NCBI GenBank assembly: GCA_900472625.1
Contig: UCIT01000045.1
Coordinates: forward strand, 1-35,306
DNA: 35,306 nt
DNA from: Hyphomicrobiales bacterium
Lineage (GTDB): Bacteria > Pseudomonadota > Alphaproteobacteria > Rhizobiales > Rhizobiaceae
Direction: 5' to 3'
Part shown: positions 22,386 to 29,856 of the stretch, in pieces
How the letters are laid out: every line of letters begins with the position of its first letter
How positions within the stretch are numbered: position 1 is the stretch's first letter
The notes under the pieces: generated by a model
The model's database searches: none
Seen by the model: the letters and a program-made list of their open reading frames with translations, nothing else
What the model was told of the DNA's origin: nothing
Translations under genes and position numbers: made by a program

Positions 22386-22754
22386 CTAATCCTCTCTCTC
22401 GCGCTCCCTGATCGCCTCGCTCTCGGTATCCACTGCCGATCGAAACGTGGTGTCCATCGACTTGAGGACGGCAATCTCTTCACGTCTGACGATATTCCCT
22501 GTGATCTGGCACCAAGCTATGAACTCGGCGCTGGAAATAGCCGCCGGACCGTTGAAGCCCGGCGTCAGACCTTGGCGGATATCCCAGAACCAATCCCAGA
22601 GAAGCGCGCCGTCCCGGGGAACATCGACCTCGGGACTATTCGTCTCGAAGGCCTCGTTCCTCTCGCGGCGCGTCTCTCCATCTTTATCGCGGACGGAATC
22701 GTATCGCCCGACGACGGCTACGGCTTCGCAGAGCCTTTCGCCGAGGTCTTCGTA
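22386..22754 (-). CDS. T extension of the tail assembly chaperone, made by -1 frameshift
   Basis: No start codon leads this frame, yet it is open from 22754 to TAG 22386-22388 and has real protein character: KFYEDLGERLCEAVAVVGRY, then LLWDWFWDIRQGLTPGFNGPAAISSAEFIAWCQITG, like the T part of phage G-T proteins, and a helical charged end. Fusion to the G protein at 22754 gives 244 aa in total (122 + 122). In lambda and related phages both G and G-T bind the tape measure and guide tail-tube assembly. The plus-strand frame at 22572 is a shadow of this gene. Confidence 0.85.
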   Translation of the reverse strand, partial: YEDLGERLCEAVAVVGRYDSVRDKDGETRRERNEAFETNSPEVDVPRDGALLWDWFWDIRQGLTPGFNGPAAISSAEFIAWCQITGNIVRREEIAVLKSMDTTFRSAVDTESEAIRERERED

Positions 22755-23119
22755 AAATTTGCGCGATCCTCGGAAGCTGCCGCTACCTGGTCATAGATCC
22801 AGCCAGCCTCCTCAAGCACTTCCCTGGCGGTCTCGAAGCTCAGCTCAGGCTTCGATCCCTTCCAGTCGTGATCGCCCCAGTCCCACGACGCGACAGACGC
22901 TGCTGCTTTGTCAAGGTATTCGGCTTCGACCTTCGACGTGGTCAGCTTCTTCTTGCGGCTGGCGAGGAACTTGTCGCTGTGCTGTCGGATGACCTTCTTC
23001 ACCGCATCGGACTCGGCCGAGCGGATCATGAAGCGGATGCCCAGCGGCTCGTCGCTGACGGGATCGACGAGCTTGAGCTCGAACAGGTCTTCAGCATTCA
23101 CAAGGGTGGAAATGTCCAT
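22718..23119 (-). CDS. tail assembly chaperone G (133 aa)
   Basis: Begins MDISTLVNAEDLFELKLVDPVSDEPLGIRFMIRSAE, a fold of short strands followed by helices (KKVIRQHSDKFLASRKKKL; ETAREVLEEAGWIYDQV), the pattern of tail chaperone G proteins. These bind the tape measure and tail-tube subunits until assembly. Together with the frameshifted G-T product it precedes the tape measure in the expected order. It lies 8 bases past the tail-tube gene. Confidence 0.85.
   Translation of the reverse strand: MDISTLVNAEDLFELKLVDPVSDEPLGIRFMIRSAESDAVKKVIRQHSDKFLASRKKKLTTSKVEAEYLDKAAASVASWDWGDHDWKGSKPELSFETAREVLEEAGWIYDQVAAASEDRANFTKTSAKGSAKP
22754..22760 (-). promoter_or_regulatory. -1 ribosomal frameshift heptamer A AAT TTT
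   Basis: On the minus strand the frame of the G protein reads GCA AAT TTT ACG, giving the X-XXY-YYZ heptamer A-AAT-TTT in the right phase. Slipping by one moves both tRNAs to AAA-TTT and continues in the T frame. It sits 34 bases before the G stop, as in other tail chaperone frameshifts. No pseudoknot was modelled. Confidence 0.8.
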
Positions 23120-23127
23120 TGGTCACC

Positions 23128-23613
23128 TTACGGAGTGGTTACGGGATCGACGCGGATCGGCAGCTGGTTGAGGCCGATCGTGTAACGAGCGAGATCGAAG
23201 TCGTCAGAACCGCCGCCCGGGTAGAGCGGGCCGGAGACAACGCCGCGGCTGTAGAAGATCGTGTTCGTCTTGCCGGGAGGTGCATCGTTGCGCTCGATCT
23301 TGATGGCGCAGTTGTTCTGGTTCAGGGGGTCGCCGAAGCCGCGAAGGATCACCTGACCCGCATCATCTGCCACATCGGCGACTTCGATCTGAGGATCGCC
23401 AGCGTTCGCAACGCCCTTTTGCTTTTGGCTAACGGCCTCGTCCAGCGTGTTGTAAACGTTGATGTTCGAGGTCGCGCCAAGGTCACCGATATTGCCGACC
23501 TTGCCGACTAGTACCCAAGTCAGCGCTGCAAAGGTGCTGGCCGTCAAGTCGGTGTTCTGTGGGGTGGCGCAAGCATAGACCTTGCTGCCCTTCTTCGTCG
23601 TCTTGTTTGCCAT
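23128..23613 (-). CDS. major tail tube protein (161 aa)
   Basis: Strand-rich protein beginning MANKTTKKGSKVYACA, with TFAALTWVLVGKVGNIGDLG near the start and ENQ-type polar loops later, ending FDLARYTIGLNQLPIRVDPVTTP. Size and composition fit the single-domain tube proteins of siphophages, and it sits directly before the tail chaperones and after the tail terminator. Assembly product: the tail tube stacked around the tape measure. Confidence 0.8.
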   Translation of the reverse strand: MANKTTKKGSKVYACATPQNTDLTASTFAALTWVLVGKVGNIGDLGATSNINVYNTLDEAVSQKQKGVANAGDPQIEVADVADDAGQVILRGFGDPLNQNNCAIKIERNDAPPGKTNTIFYSRGVVSGPLYPGGGSDDFDLARYTIGLNQLPIRVDPVTTP

Positions 23614-23615
23614 TT

Positions 23616-24041
23616 CTAGGCCTCCGGTTCAAAAGCGTTGTAGGGAATGCTGACCGGGATCATGAGCCGGTCAGTATCTTGAAGCGGGCTTGCTGCCCAT
23701 GGCTCACTGCTGATCGTGATCCTCACGTCAGAAGCGAACAGCGTCTCATTCTTGAAGCGGTTGACGATCGCGCCAGCCACCTCAAGCCCATCGAGGATGC
23801 CCCTGCCGACCGGCCACATGACCGACACCTGCATGATCCCGATCTTCTGCTGAGGGTCGTCGCCAAGCGTAACTTGTCGCGTCCGATTGGGTAGGAAATC
23901 GACCTTCAGGTACTTGTCTGGTTTGGTCTGCCCAGCGGCTGGAAAGGTGACGTTCGGACCCGCAATCGGCAGGACGCCGGGCATTGTCCGCAGGCGGGCT
24001 TGCAGGGCCTCGAATATGATTGCGTCGGTTGTGACCGCCAT
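23616..24041 (-). CDS. tail terminator protein, DUF4128-like (141 aa)
   Basis: Contains ALQARLRTMPGVLPIAGPNVTFPAAGQTKPDKYLKVDFLPN, the usual start of DUF4128/gpU-like tail terminators that cap the tube, then DPQQKIGIMQVSVMWPVGRG and a helix EVAGAIVNRF. It lies between the completion protein and the tail-tube gene, the standard siphophage order. No ribosome site of note; probably coupled to the preceding transcript. Confidence 0.8.
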   Translation of the reverse strand: MAVTTDAIIFEALQARLRTMPGVLPIAGPNVTFPAAGQTKPDKYLKVDFLPNRTRQVTLGDDPQQKIGIMQVSVMWPVGRGILDGLEVAGAIVNRFKNETLFASDVRITISSEPWAASPLQDTDRLMIPVSIPYNAFEPEA

Positions 24042-24054
24042 GTATCGCTAACCC

Positions 24055-24270
24055 ATGTCAGAGAAGCCGCCCATTCCGGACAGCGAGATCTATGACCTCC
24101 TGCAGGAGGTTTGGTTGACGCTCGCGCGCGAGGAAGGTCAGACCGATTTCGGCAACAACACGCTGAAAGCTGCTCGACTGGCGATATTCTCGTTGCAGAT
24201 GGCCATGACCATGAAGGGCGAGCAGGTCACAGGCCAAACGCCTTCCGAACCTTCTCCGCATTGCGATTGA
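24055..24270 (+). CDS. small hypothetical antisense gene (71 aa)
   Basis: A plus-strand frame that fills exactly the gap between two minus-strand tail genes (only 44 bases overlap the gene starting its end at 24227). The product is helical and ordinary (DSEIYDLLQEVWLTLAREEG; KAARLAIFSLQMAMTMKGEQV). No family recognised. No strong ribosome site is visible, so expression is uncertain. Confidence 0.5.
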   Translation: MSEKPPIPDSEIYDLLQEVWLTLAREEGQTDFGNNTLKAARLAIFSLQMAMTMKGEQVTGQTPSEPSPHCD

Positions 24271-24673
24271 CGATCGCGTCCCAGTTCTGAGCTGCTGATC
24301 GCACAAAGGCTGCAGGAGGGCGACCGTTGGCGCCATACTCCTGATGTGCTGCGTAGGCGGCGGTGTAGCCGAAATACAGGTCTTCATCGAGCGACGCGCC
24401 AGCGATGACTGCCTCAACCATACCGAAGTCGAAGGCGTACTTCTGCCCACCGGCTGGGTTGGCCTTTGGATTGATCGCCGGCATGGCCGACGTCGATGCC
24501 ATGAGCGACGCCCAAAGGAAGCCCGTATCGTATGGGAGCCGGCCGCCATCGACATCGATGGTCTGCATTTCCTTGACGACCTCTTGAGCGCTTTGGTTTC
24601 GCACTGCCTCTACGGCTTCTGGCACGGCTTCCGCCCAGCGAGCAACCGCAGCAGAAAAGGACAGGTTTGCCAT
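24227..24673 (-). CDS. HK97 gp10-like tail completion protein (148 aa)
   Basis: Contains the gp10-like layout: a long N-terminal helix region (ARWAEAVPEAVEAVRNQSAQEVVKEM), TPVDTG-like RLPYDTGFLWASLM, a strand (GQKYAFDFGMVE), YTAAYAAHQEYG and RPPAAFVRSAAQNW. These proteins join the head connector to the tail. It shares one base with the minor head gene and lies just before the tail terminator. Confidence 0.85.
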   Translation of the reverse strand: MANLSFSAAVARWAEAVPEAVEAVRNQSAQEVVKEMQTIDVDGGRLPYDTGFLWASLMASTSAMPAINPKANPAGGQKYAFDFGMVEAVIAGASLDEDLYFGYTAAYAAHQEYGANGRPPAAFVRSAAQNWDAIVNRNAEKVRKAFGL

Positions 24674-25722
24674 CAGGCGGCCCGCGCTCGGTACCGGCGA
24701 AGGCCAGCGGCGATGTAATCGATGCGGTATTCAAGGCGGCACCTGCAGCCGATCTTGTGCCTCGCTGGAACGCCTGGGGCATGCGGATACATCAGCAGCG
24801 TGCCGTCCGATGCCACGAAAGCCTGATCGAGCGGCACACCCTCAGCCTTATAACGGGCCGCCATCTCGATATGCTGCATTCGCGGATGCTCTGATCCAGA
24901 GTGCAGCCAGTGCTTCGTGACATCCTGAGCGGCGATCTTCCCACTCCCGATCTGCTGCCGGACGGCGTTATCGCGAACGGCGAAAAGCGCCGACCTGGTT
25001 TCCTCAAGGGCGATCATCTCGCCACGCAGGCGAAGATTGTTATCGGATAGCCTACCGATCATGCGCTGGATCAACGCCTCGTCGACTGCCCTTCCCTCGC
25101 GAATAGCCTTGGTCACAGATCGGTCGAACCGTTTATCGCGGGTCTTAAGGTCGAGATACGCCTTCATCATCGTTGCGTCGCCCGACTGAAGGTTCTCTCG
25201 AGCCCTAGTGATGAAATCCACCTGCCGAGACGTGAGGCCGATCGTGCCGCCTTCCCTGCGACCTGTCACGCGGTTCACGCGCCCGATGACGTCGAGCGCC
25301 GTAGCCGTGGGGTTCTTCCCTTGGGCGATCCCTGCCTCGAAGGCCATTCGAAGCGCCTGGCGTTGGTCCTCTGTGATGTTGGTGACCAGCACCGCAGACT
25401 GCTCACGGATCAGGCGCTCCGCTTCAAGGTTCCGGACGCCGAACTGGAACAGGACGCGCGTACCGTCGGCGGCCACCAGCGATGGCAAGCTCTGAACGAA
25501 GCTGACGCCGCCAGTATTGAAGGCTTCCCGCAGGGCAAGCTCCAGTGCTGCGAATGCCTCCGGGTCGAACTGGATAGCCGCGACCGCTCCTGAGATGTCG
25601 CCGCGCTCCAGGCGCTCCACTACCGTCTTCATCAGTACGCCTGACTTGATGCTCTCGATGGCATCGCGGAACGCCTTGGCGACGCGGGGCTCGTATTGCG
25701 CAAGCAGCTCTTCGAAGGTCAT
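24673..25722 (-). CDS. minor head / head morphogenesis protein, SPP1 gp7 / Mu gpF-type (349 aa)
   Basis: The C-terminal 90 residues carry the signature of this family: HWLHSGSEHPRMQHIEMAARY, GTLLMYPHAPGVP and HKIGCRCRLEYR (a conserved Cys-x-Cys near the end), with the middle long and helical. Such proteins bind the portal and head inside and are needed for head assembly or DNA delivery. Here the gene lies after the capsid and connector genes rather than after the portal, an unusual but known order. It overlaps the connector gene by 4 bases. Confidence 0.8.
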   Translation of the reverse strand: MTFEELLAQYEPRVAKAFRDAIESIKSGVLMKTVVERLERGDISGAVAAIQFDPEAFAALELALREAFNTGGVSFVQSLPSLVAADGTRVLFQFGVRNLEAERLIREQSAVLVTNITEDQRQALRMAFEAGIAQGKNPTATALDVIGRVNRVTGRREGGTIGLTSRQVDFITRARENLQSGDATMMKAYLDLKTRDKRFDRSVTKAIREGRAVDEALIQRMIGRLSDNNLRLRGEMIALEETRSALFAVRDNAVRQQIGSGKIAAQDVTKHWLHSGSEHPRMQHIEMAARYKAEGVPLDQAFVASDGTLLMYPHAPGVPARHKIGCRCRLEYRIDYIAAGLRRYRARAA

Positions 25723-26078
25723 TGCCGCCCCTGCACGATATGAACAACGGCCGTGACGCCGTCATAGACATTGGGGTCGCTGTTCAAGACATGATACTCG
25801 GTGCCGTTCGCGCTCACGATGTCGCCAACCGTCGGCATAATCGGCAGGCCAATGGCTGAGATATAGATCTGTATGTCGCCCGACTTTATCGTCGTGCCGT
25901 CAATGTACTTGGCGTCATAGGTCATCGGCACCAGCGTGGCCGGGTAGCTCGTTTCTGTGCCGTCACCGCCGAGAACCGGGTCGGGAGGCGTGATGCGCTT
26001 GACGGTGCCCTTCTGGCCATACTTGGCGATGAGGCGCTGCGCAGTAGCCTGAAGGCGGGCAAAGATTGGATTGCTCAT
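25719..26078 (-). CDS. head-tail connector / head closure-type protein (119 aa)
   Basis: Start ATG 26078 forms ATGA with the upstream stop. After an N-terminal helix (ARLQATAQRLIAKYGQ) the rest is strand-rich (TVKRITPPDPV; MTYDAKYIDGTTIKSGDIQIYISAIGLP; AVVHIVQGRQ), as in small head-closure (stopper) proteins. No definite family. Position between the adaptor and the minor head gene supports a connector role. Confidence 0.7.
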   Translation of the reverse strand: MSNPIFARLQATAQRLIAKYGQKGTVKRITPPDPVLGGDGTETSYPATLVPMTYDAKYIDGTTIKSGDIQIYISAIGLPIMPTVGDIVSANGTEYHVLNSDPNVYDGVTAVVHIVQGRQ

Positions 26079-26569
26079 ACGACAGCAATCCCAGGCAGGA
26101 CCGGGCAAAGGAACGGCCAGAGAAGCCCCTCGATCGCAGTGACAACTGGCGTGGCCAGCGCAACCATGTCCGCGACGTCGGTCGACGAGGACGAGGCGTA
26201 CTCGACTTCCAGCTGCCCGATCTTCTCTCGTTTGACGGTCGAGGTGCCGGTCACCACTGGCGACAAGCTGCCGGGGTTGGTCAGTTCGAGGAATGCGGCC
26301 TCATAGGATGCGTTCTCGATCGCCACAGGGATGGCATCAGACGGGATGCTCTCGCCGTAGTAGGTTGATGCGCCGGTGCGCGGCCATGCTCGCTCTTGAG
26401 CAAAGCCGCCCGTGCGCATGCCCGAGAAGAACCGCTCGTAGCGATCGATCACCAGAGAGCCGCGCTGTCTTGCGGCGGTTTTCTGGGCATCGCTCGTTCC
26501 TTCCGGAAAGACATAGCCGGCTGCGTCCGCATACGCGGTGAAAGCAGCATTCGTTCCGTAACCAGCCAT
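26075..26569 (-). CDS. head-tail adaptor of the DnaT-like group (164 aa)
   Basis: Starts MAGYGTNAAFTAYADAAGYVFPEG, then a helix-rich region with RQRGSLVIDRYERFFSGMRTGGFAQERAWPRTGAS and FLELTNPGSLSP, the pattern of phage adaptors often mislabelled DnaT-like ssDNA-binding proteins because of a distant motif. ATG 26569 has GGAG eight bases upstream; the longer frame to 26626 starts within the previous gene. Likely the first neck protein that binds the portal. Confidence 0.78.
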   Translation of the reverse strand: MAGYGTNAAFTAYADAAGYVFPEGTSDAQKTAARQRGSLVIDRYERFFSGMRTGGFAQERAWPRTGASTYYGESIPSDAIPVAIENASYEAAFLELTNPGSLSPVVTGTSTVKREKIGQLEVEYASSSSTDVADMVALATPVVTAIEGLLWPFLCPVLPGIAVV

Positions 26570-26622
26570 GTCTATTCTCCGGGAGGAAATTGAACCCGGC
26601 AGTTGCCCGCCGGGTTGGTTGG

Positions 26623-27180
26623 TCAAGAAGCCTTGTTCAGCTCAACGAACGCGGTCTTGTCGTCATCAGACATCGTCGGGAACTCGGCCACATCGTCCTT
26701 GCGGAGCGACTTGGTGACTTCTGCGCCTTCCTTTGTGATCACGTACCAGCCCGGGCTCTTTTCGCTGACGACGTAGCCGGCTGCGGTGGTTTGCTTCGCT
26801 GCTTTGAGGCCAGCAATCTCGGCCTCGCTTGCAGCGAGAAGTTCGTCGAGGCTAGCCTTCTCGCTGGTCAGATCCTCGACTTTCCGGCGAAGGTCGGTGT
26901 TCTCAGACGTAAGGCGGCCGATCTCGGCATCCTTCTCTTCGAACTTCGCCTTCAGCTCATCCAGCTGGGCGGCGCTGACAGTGACACCGCCACCCGCGTC
27001 CGCTTTGCCGAGATCGTCGTCTTCCGCCTCGCCTTCGAGCTCGAAGAAGTCGAGACCCTTGGCGTGGCCTTCCAGCGTCTTATTCAGCCGGACGGACTTG
27101 GTCTGACCCGGCTGAATGTAGACCACGCCTTCCAGGGTGTGGATACCTTGGGGCGCCTTGCTCGTGTTGGTGACGTCCAT
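26623..27180 (-). CDS. coiled-coil virion-associated protein (185 aa)
   Basis: N-terminal strand region (GIHTLEGVVYIQPGQTKSVRLNKTLEGHA), a long charged heptad segment at about 70-135 (AQLDELKAKFEEKDAEIGRLTSENTDLRRKVEDL), and a C-terminal helical part (YVITKEGAEVTKSLR). The start ATG 27180 has AGGAGAG upstream; the longer frame to 27246 is a shadow of the capsid gene end. No family recognised; position after the capsid suggests a head or neck protein, perhaps a trimeric head fibre. Confidence 0.7.
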   Translation of the reverse strand: MDVTNTSKAPQGIHTLEGVVYIQPGQTKSVRLNKTLEGHAKGLDFFELEGEAEDDDLGKADAGGGVTVSAAQLDELKAKFEEKDAEIGRLTSENTDLRRKVEDLTSEKASLDELLAASEAEIAGLKAAKQTTAAGYVVSEKSPGWYVITKEGAEVTKSLRKDDVAEFPTMSDDDKTAFVELNKAS

Positions 27181-27191
27181 TGCTGCTCTCC

Positions 27192-28163
27192 TTACGGTGC
27201 TGCGGTGATTTCGTCGCCGTATGCAGCGGCACCTGGCAGACGCCACTCAGTGCCGCCGGTACGAGCGATGACGCCAGTCTCGAAGCCCATGATGGACTTC
27301 TGACGAGGCTGAAGGACTCGGCGAGGCATCGGAAGGTGGAAGCGAAGGACTTCCTCATCCTTGCGATAGACGACCATGCGGCCGCCACCATTCTGCGAGG
27401 CCTTGGCGAGTTCGCGCAGCGGCTGGATGTCCAGCGGTTGGTTGGTCTCAGCCGTGTAGACGTTGTTCTTCCGCAAGTACTCGAGCGCGGTGATGTAGCC
27501 GTCGCCGGCGCCGAGACGCTTGGTGGCGATGAGACGGAACGCTGCGGGAGGAAGACGGAGAGTATCCACCCACTCGATTTCGCTGGTGTTCGTGCGAACG
27601 CTGGAGATCAGATCGTTCACGTCGCGAAGGATCTGATCGACGGTCTTGGTAGACCAGAGCGTCGAGGAACCGGTACCGTCGGCGGCGACAGTGACGCGGG
27701 AGACGTTCGGATCATTGGCGAAGCCCGTCCAGTTCTTCTCGGTGGAGCCGATCATGGCAACCGAGTTGAGCAGGCGCTCGACCTTGTCCGCAGCAGACGT
27801 GGCCTTGGTGGAATTCAGGTCGATGCCGTAGAGGGCGCCCTGGTTGACTTCTTCGAGGTTCCATTCCCAGCCAGAGCCGATCATGGCGAAGTCTTTGCTC
27901 GCCTGATCATGGACAGCAGAGTTGAACGGCATGTCGGTACCGGCGCCAGAGAGGAACTTCGCCTCGCCGGCGGTGTCGACGGTGAAGAACGTCGTGCCGA
28001 TCGCCCATGCGTTGCCTTCGGTGACCACGGGCACGGTGGCGCCGTAGTTGAACGTCGGGTAACGGCGCTGGTAGATTTTGGTCTCGACATTGCGCCCCTG
28101 CGCCAGGACGAACGGATAGGCCGCCTGGGCATCAGCAAAGGGCTGATGGATAATCTGGTTCAT
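27192..28163 (-). CDS. major capsid protein, DUF2184 family (323 aa)
   Basis: HK97-like capsid fold of the DUF2184 group: MNQIIHQPFADAQAAYPFVLAQG at the start, a spine-helix region (SKDFAMIGSGWEWNLEEVNQGALYGIDL), IRDVNDLISSVRTNTSEIEWVDTLRLPP and the end (LQPRQKSIMGFETGVIARTGGTEWRLPG). Typical length is near 320 aa. It follows the decoration protein by only 3 bases, and precedes the coiled-coil protein. The absence of a large N-terminal delta domain agrees with a separate scaffold being made from the gene upstream. Confidence 0.88.
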   Translation of the reverse strand: MNQIIHQPFADAQAAYPFVLAQGRNVETKIYQRRYPTFNYGATVPVVTEGNAWAIGTTFFTVDTAGEAKFLSGAGTDMPFNSAVHDQASKDFAMIGSGWEWNLEEVNQGALYGIDLNSTKATSAADKVERLLNSVAMIGSTEKNWTGFANDPNVSRVTVAADGTGSSTLWSTKTVDQILRDVNDLISSVRTNTSEIEWVDTLRLPPAAFRLIATKRLGAGDGYITALEYLRKNNVYTAETNQPLDIQPLRELAKASQNGGGRMVVYRKDEEVLRFHLPMPRRVLQPRQKSIMGFETGVIARTGGTEWRLPGAAAYGDEITAAP

Positions 28164-28166
28164 GGC

Positions 28167-28649
28167 TTATGCGCTCCTGTGCTTGAGCGACACTTCGACG
28201 ATCGCTTCCGCGGCGCCGGTCGTGTCGAAGAATGCGTCGGGGATCGGGCCAACGATGTTTGTGCCAGCTGCGGCGACGTACCGATCGGTGACCGTGTTGT
28301 AGTAGACGGGATCGCCGTCGGTGACACCGCCGACACCGGCGCGGACGTACATCTGACCATCGGTCATGAAGGCCCCGGTGAAGTACTGCGGATACCCATC
28401 CACCAGCGTGGCACCGGCAGCGACCGCGGGAACAGCGGGCGTCAGGACCGCAAGGCCGATGAACTTGCCGCCAGCCGCTAGCGGAATGACGCCATGGTCA
28501 CCGGCGCCGCGCTGGACAGGCTGACCGAACTTCACGCCGGCAGCGTTTTCAACCGTGCGGCTGACCTTGTTGCACTTTTCCTCATTCGCGACCTGACCAG
28601 GCAGGCCCTTCGGAGGCGTTTCGGTGTAGGCGGTCTGGTAAGTTGCCAT
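28167..28649 (-). CDS. head decoration / structural cement protein, DUF2190-like (160 aa)
   Basis: Gly/Ala/Pro-rich strand protein with VKFGQPVQRGAGDHGVIPLAAGGKFIGLAVLTPAVPAVAAG, then YVRAGVGGVTDGDPVYYNTVTDRYV, the usual features of DUF2190-type cement proteins that stabilise the capsid. It lies between the protease/scaffold gene and the capsid gene, where decoration proteins are normally found. Confidence 0.8.
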   Translation of the reverse strand: MATYQTAYTETPPKGLPGQVANEEKCNKVSRTVENAAGVKFGQPVQRGAGDHGVIPLAAGGKFIGLAVLTPAVPAVAAGATLVDGYPQYFTGAFMTDGQMYVRAGVGGVTDGDPVYYNTVTDRYVAAAGTNIVGPIPDAFFDTTGAAEAIVEVSLKHRSA

Positions 28650-28661
28650 GATGGCGCCTCC

Positions 28662-29216
28662 TTAGTTGGCTGCTGCGGTACCGGACTTGAGATCCTTGAC
28701 CATCTGCGCGTAGGCATCGGTCGTGACCTTGTCGGCATCGCTGCTCTGCGAGAGACCGTCCTTGACGACGGCGGCAAAAGGATCAGGGGCGCCCTTCGCG
28801 GCGTCCTCGACGAGAAGGTCAAAGCGGGCATCAATGTAGGCGTCAGCCTTGCCAGCAATGGCAGCATCACCGAGCTTGGCGACGACAACAGCCTTGCGGA
28901 TGGCAGCGTCGGACAGGCCTTCGACCTTCACGTCCTTGGCGATCGCCTTGGCGACAGACACCAGGTCGGCGCGGGCCTGAACCTTCTTGTCGAGATCGGC
29001 ATCGGACAGCACCTTGCCGGCCAGTTCGTCGATCTTGGCATCCTTCTTCGCCAACTCCGCATCCTTGGCAGCAAGCGCTGTCTGGTGCGCGGTTTCGGCG
29101 GCAGTGAACTTCGTATTGGCGTCAGCGAGCCGCGACTGCAGCGTGCCAATCACCGTGGCGCCCTGGTCGGTTACTTCAACCGGGATGCCATCGACGGTAA
29201 CCGTCTTCAGGGTCAT
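28662..29216 (-). CDS. scaffold protein from an internal in-frame start (184 aa)
   Basis: Inside the protease gene, ATG 29216 is in frame and directly preceded by AGAGGAAA at a 7-base spacing, far better than the surrounding sequence. Starting here gives the helical scaffold region alone (residues 195-378 of the protease), the lambda C/Nu3 arrangement. This could supply many scaffold copies per protease. It is a prediction from ribosome site and domain border. Confidence 0.55.
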   Translation of the reverse strand: MTLKTVTVDGIPVEVTDQGATVIGTLQSRLADANTKFTAAETAHQTALAAKDAELAKKDAKIDELAGKVLSDADLDKKVQARADLVSVAKAIAKDVKVEGLSDAAIRKAVVVAKLGDAAIAGKADAYIDARFDLLVEDAAKGAPDPFAAVVKDGLSQSSDADKVTTDAYAQMVKDLKSGTAAAN

Positions 29217-29798
29217 GATCTTTTCCTCTGTGGGTTTGTGATCAGGGGTGAAAGGGCTGACGCCCCATGTCGCACCGTCTCCGATGCGAGCTTGTGAACC
29301 AGCCCGAGCGCGATCGACGATCGCCAGGTGGTTGATCTTGATGTTGGTCTGCTTGGCGTCGAACTGCTGGCCGTCCGGAGTGACGCCATCGCCCCAGACC
29401 AGTTCGCAGGTGTAGCCGGCGGATAGCTCGCGCTTGTCACCTTCCACCTTGCTGATCGCGGCGGCATCCTTGAGGATCAGTGGAAGCCAGACCCACTCGC
29501 CGTCCTTCTTGGCGGCGGTGCTGACCTCGCCGACGGCCAGATCTTTCCAATTCGCGGAGGTGACCGCGTCCTTGGGATGGTCATCGGTGACCGGCGCATG
29601 AGTGAAGGACTGAAGGCTGGCATCCGAGAACACCTCTTCGGCCGGCCGATAAACGCGAACGACCTGCATCTCGGGCTTGCCCACCTCGTCACCGAGATAG
29701 AGCTGAATTCCGGTGCGAACGGCCTTGGCTTCGGCCACGAGGTATCCATCGGACGTCCGACGCGTGCCGGACACCGTGACGGCGTCGGTGAATTGCAT
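28662..29798 (-). CDS. DUF2213 prohead protease fused to scaffold region (378 aa)
   Basis: Residues 1-185 match the DUF2213 type of HK97-like prohead protease: QLYLGDEVGKPEM at the start, H67/H74 in THAPVTDDHP, and S126 in RELSAGYTCELVW are the likely catalytic His and Ser. Residues 195-345 are long and charged helix (SRLADANTKFTAAETAHQTALAAKDAELAKKDAKIDEL), a scaffold. The start ATG 29798 was chosen because GGGGGGATGAAAAA precedes it; the longer frame to 29915 crosses the convergent HEPN-like gene. It presumably cleaves the scaffold and itself in capsid maturation. Confidence 0.8.
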   Translation of the reverse strand: MQFTDAVTVSGTRRTSDGYLVAEAKAVRTGIQLYLGDEVGKPEMQVVRVYRPAEEVFSDASLQSFTHAPVTDDHPKDAVTSANWKDLAVGEVSTAAKKDGEWVWLPLILKDAAAISKVEGDKRELSAGYTCELVWGDGVTPDGQQFDAKQTNIKINHLAIVDRARAGSQARIGDGATWGVSPFTPDHKPTEEKIMTLKTVTVDGIPVEVTDQGATVIGTLQSRLADANTKFTAAETAHQTALAAKDAELAKKDAKIDELAGKVLSDADLDKKVQARADLVSVAKAIAKDVKVEGLSDAAIRKAVVVAKLGDAAIAGKADAYIDARFDLLVEDAAKGAPDPFAAVVKDGLSQSSDADKVTTDAYAQMVKDLKSGTAAAN

Positions 29799-29856
29799 TT
29801 TTTCATCCCCCCGAGTAGGAATACGGTAGTTGTCGCCTGGCCAAGGGGAACGGGTT

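Noticed and set aside
22572..22796. Plus-strand frame of 74 codons that reads naturally at first sight
   Set aside because: It is antisense to the T extension, which has a family-like signature and a phased frameshift site.
26590..27303. Plus-strand frame of 237 codons over the coiled-coil gene
   Set aside because: Leu/Val-rich antisense of a charged heptad protein, a typical shadow; the minus-strand gene has a good start and ribosome site.
27180..28481. Long plus-strand frame of 433 codons over the capsid gene
   Set aside because: Lies wholly antisense to the DUF2184 capsid gene and decoration gene and shows no domain; high GC content makes such long shadows common.
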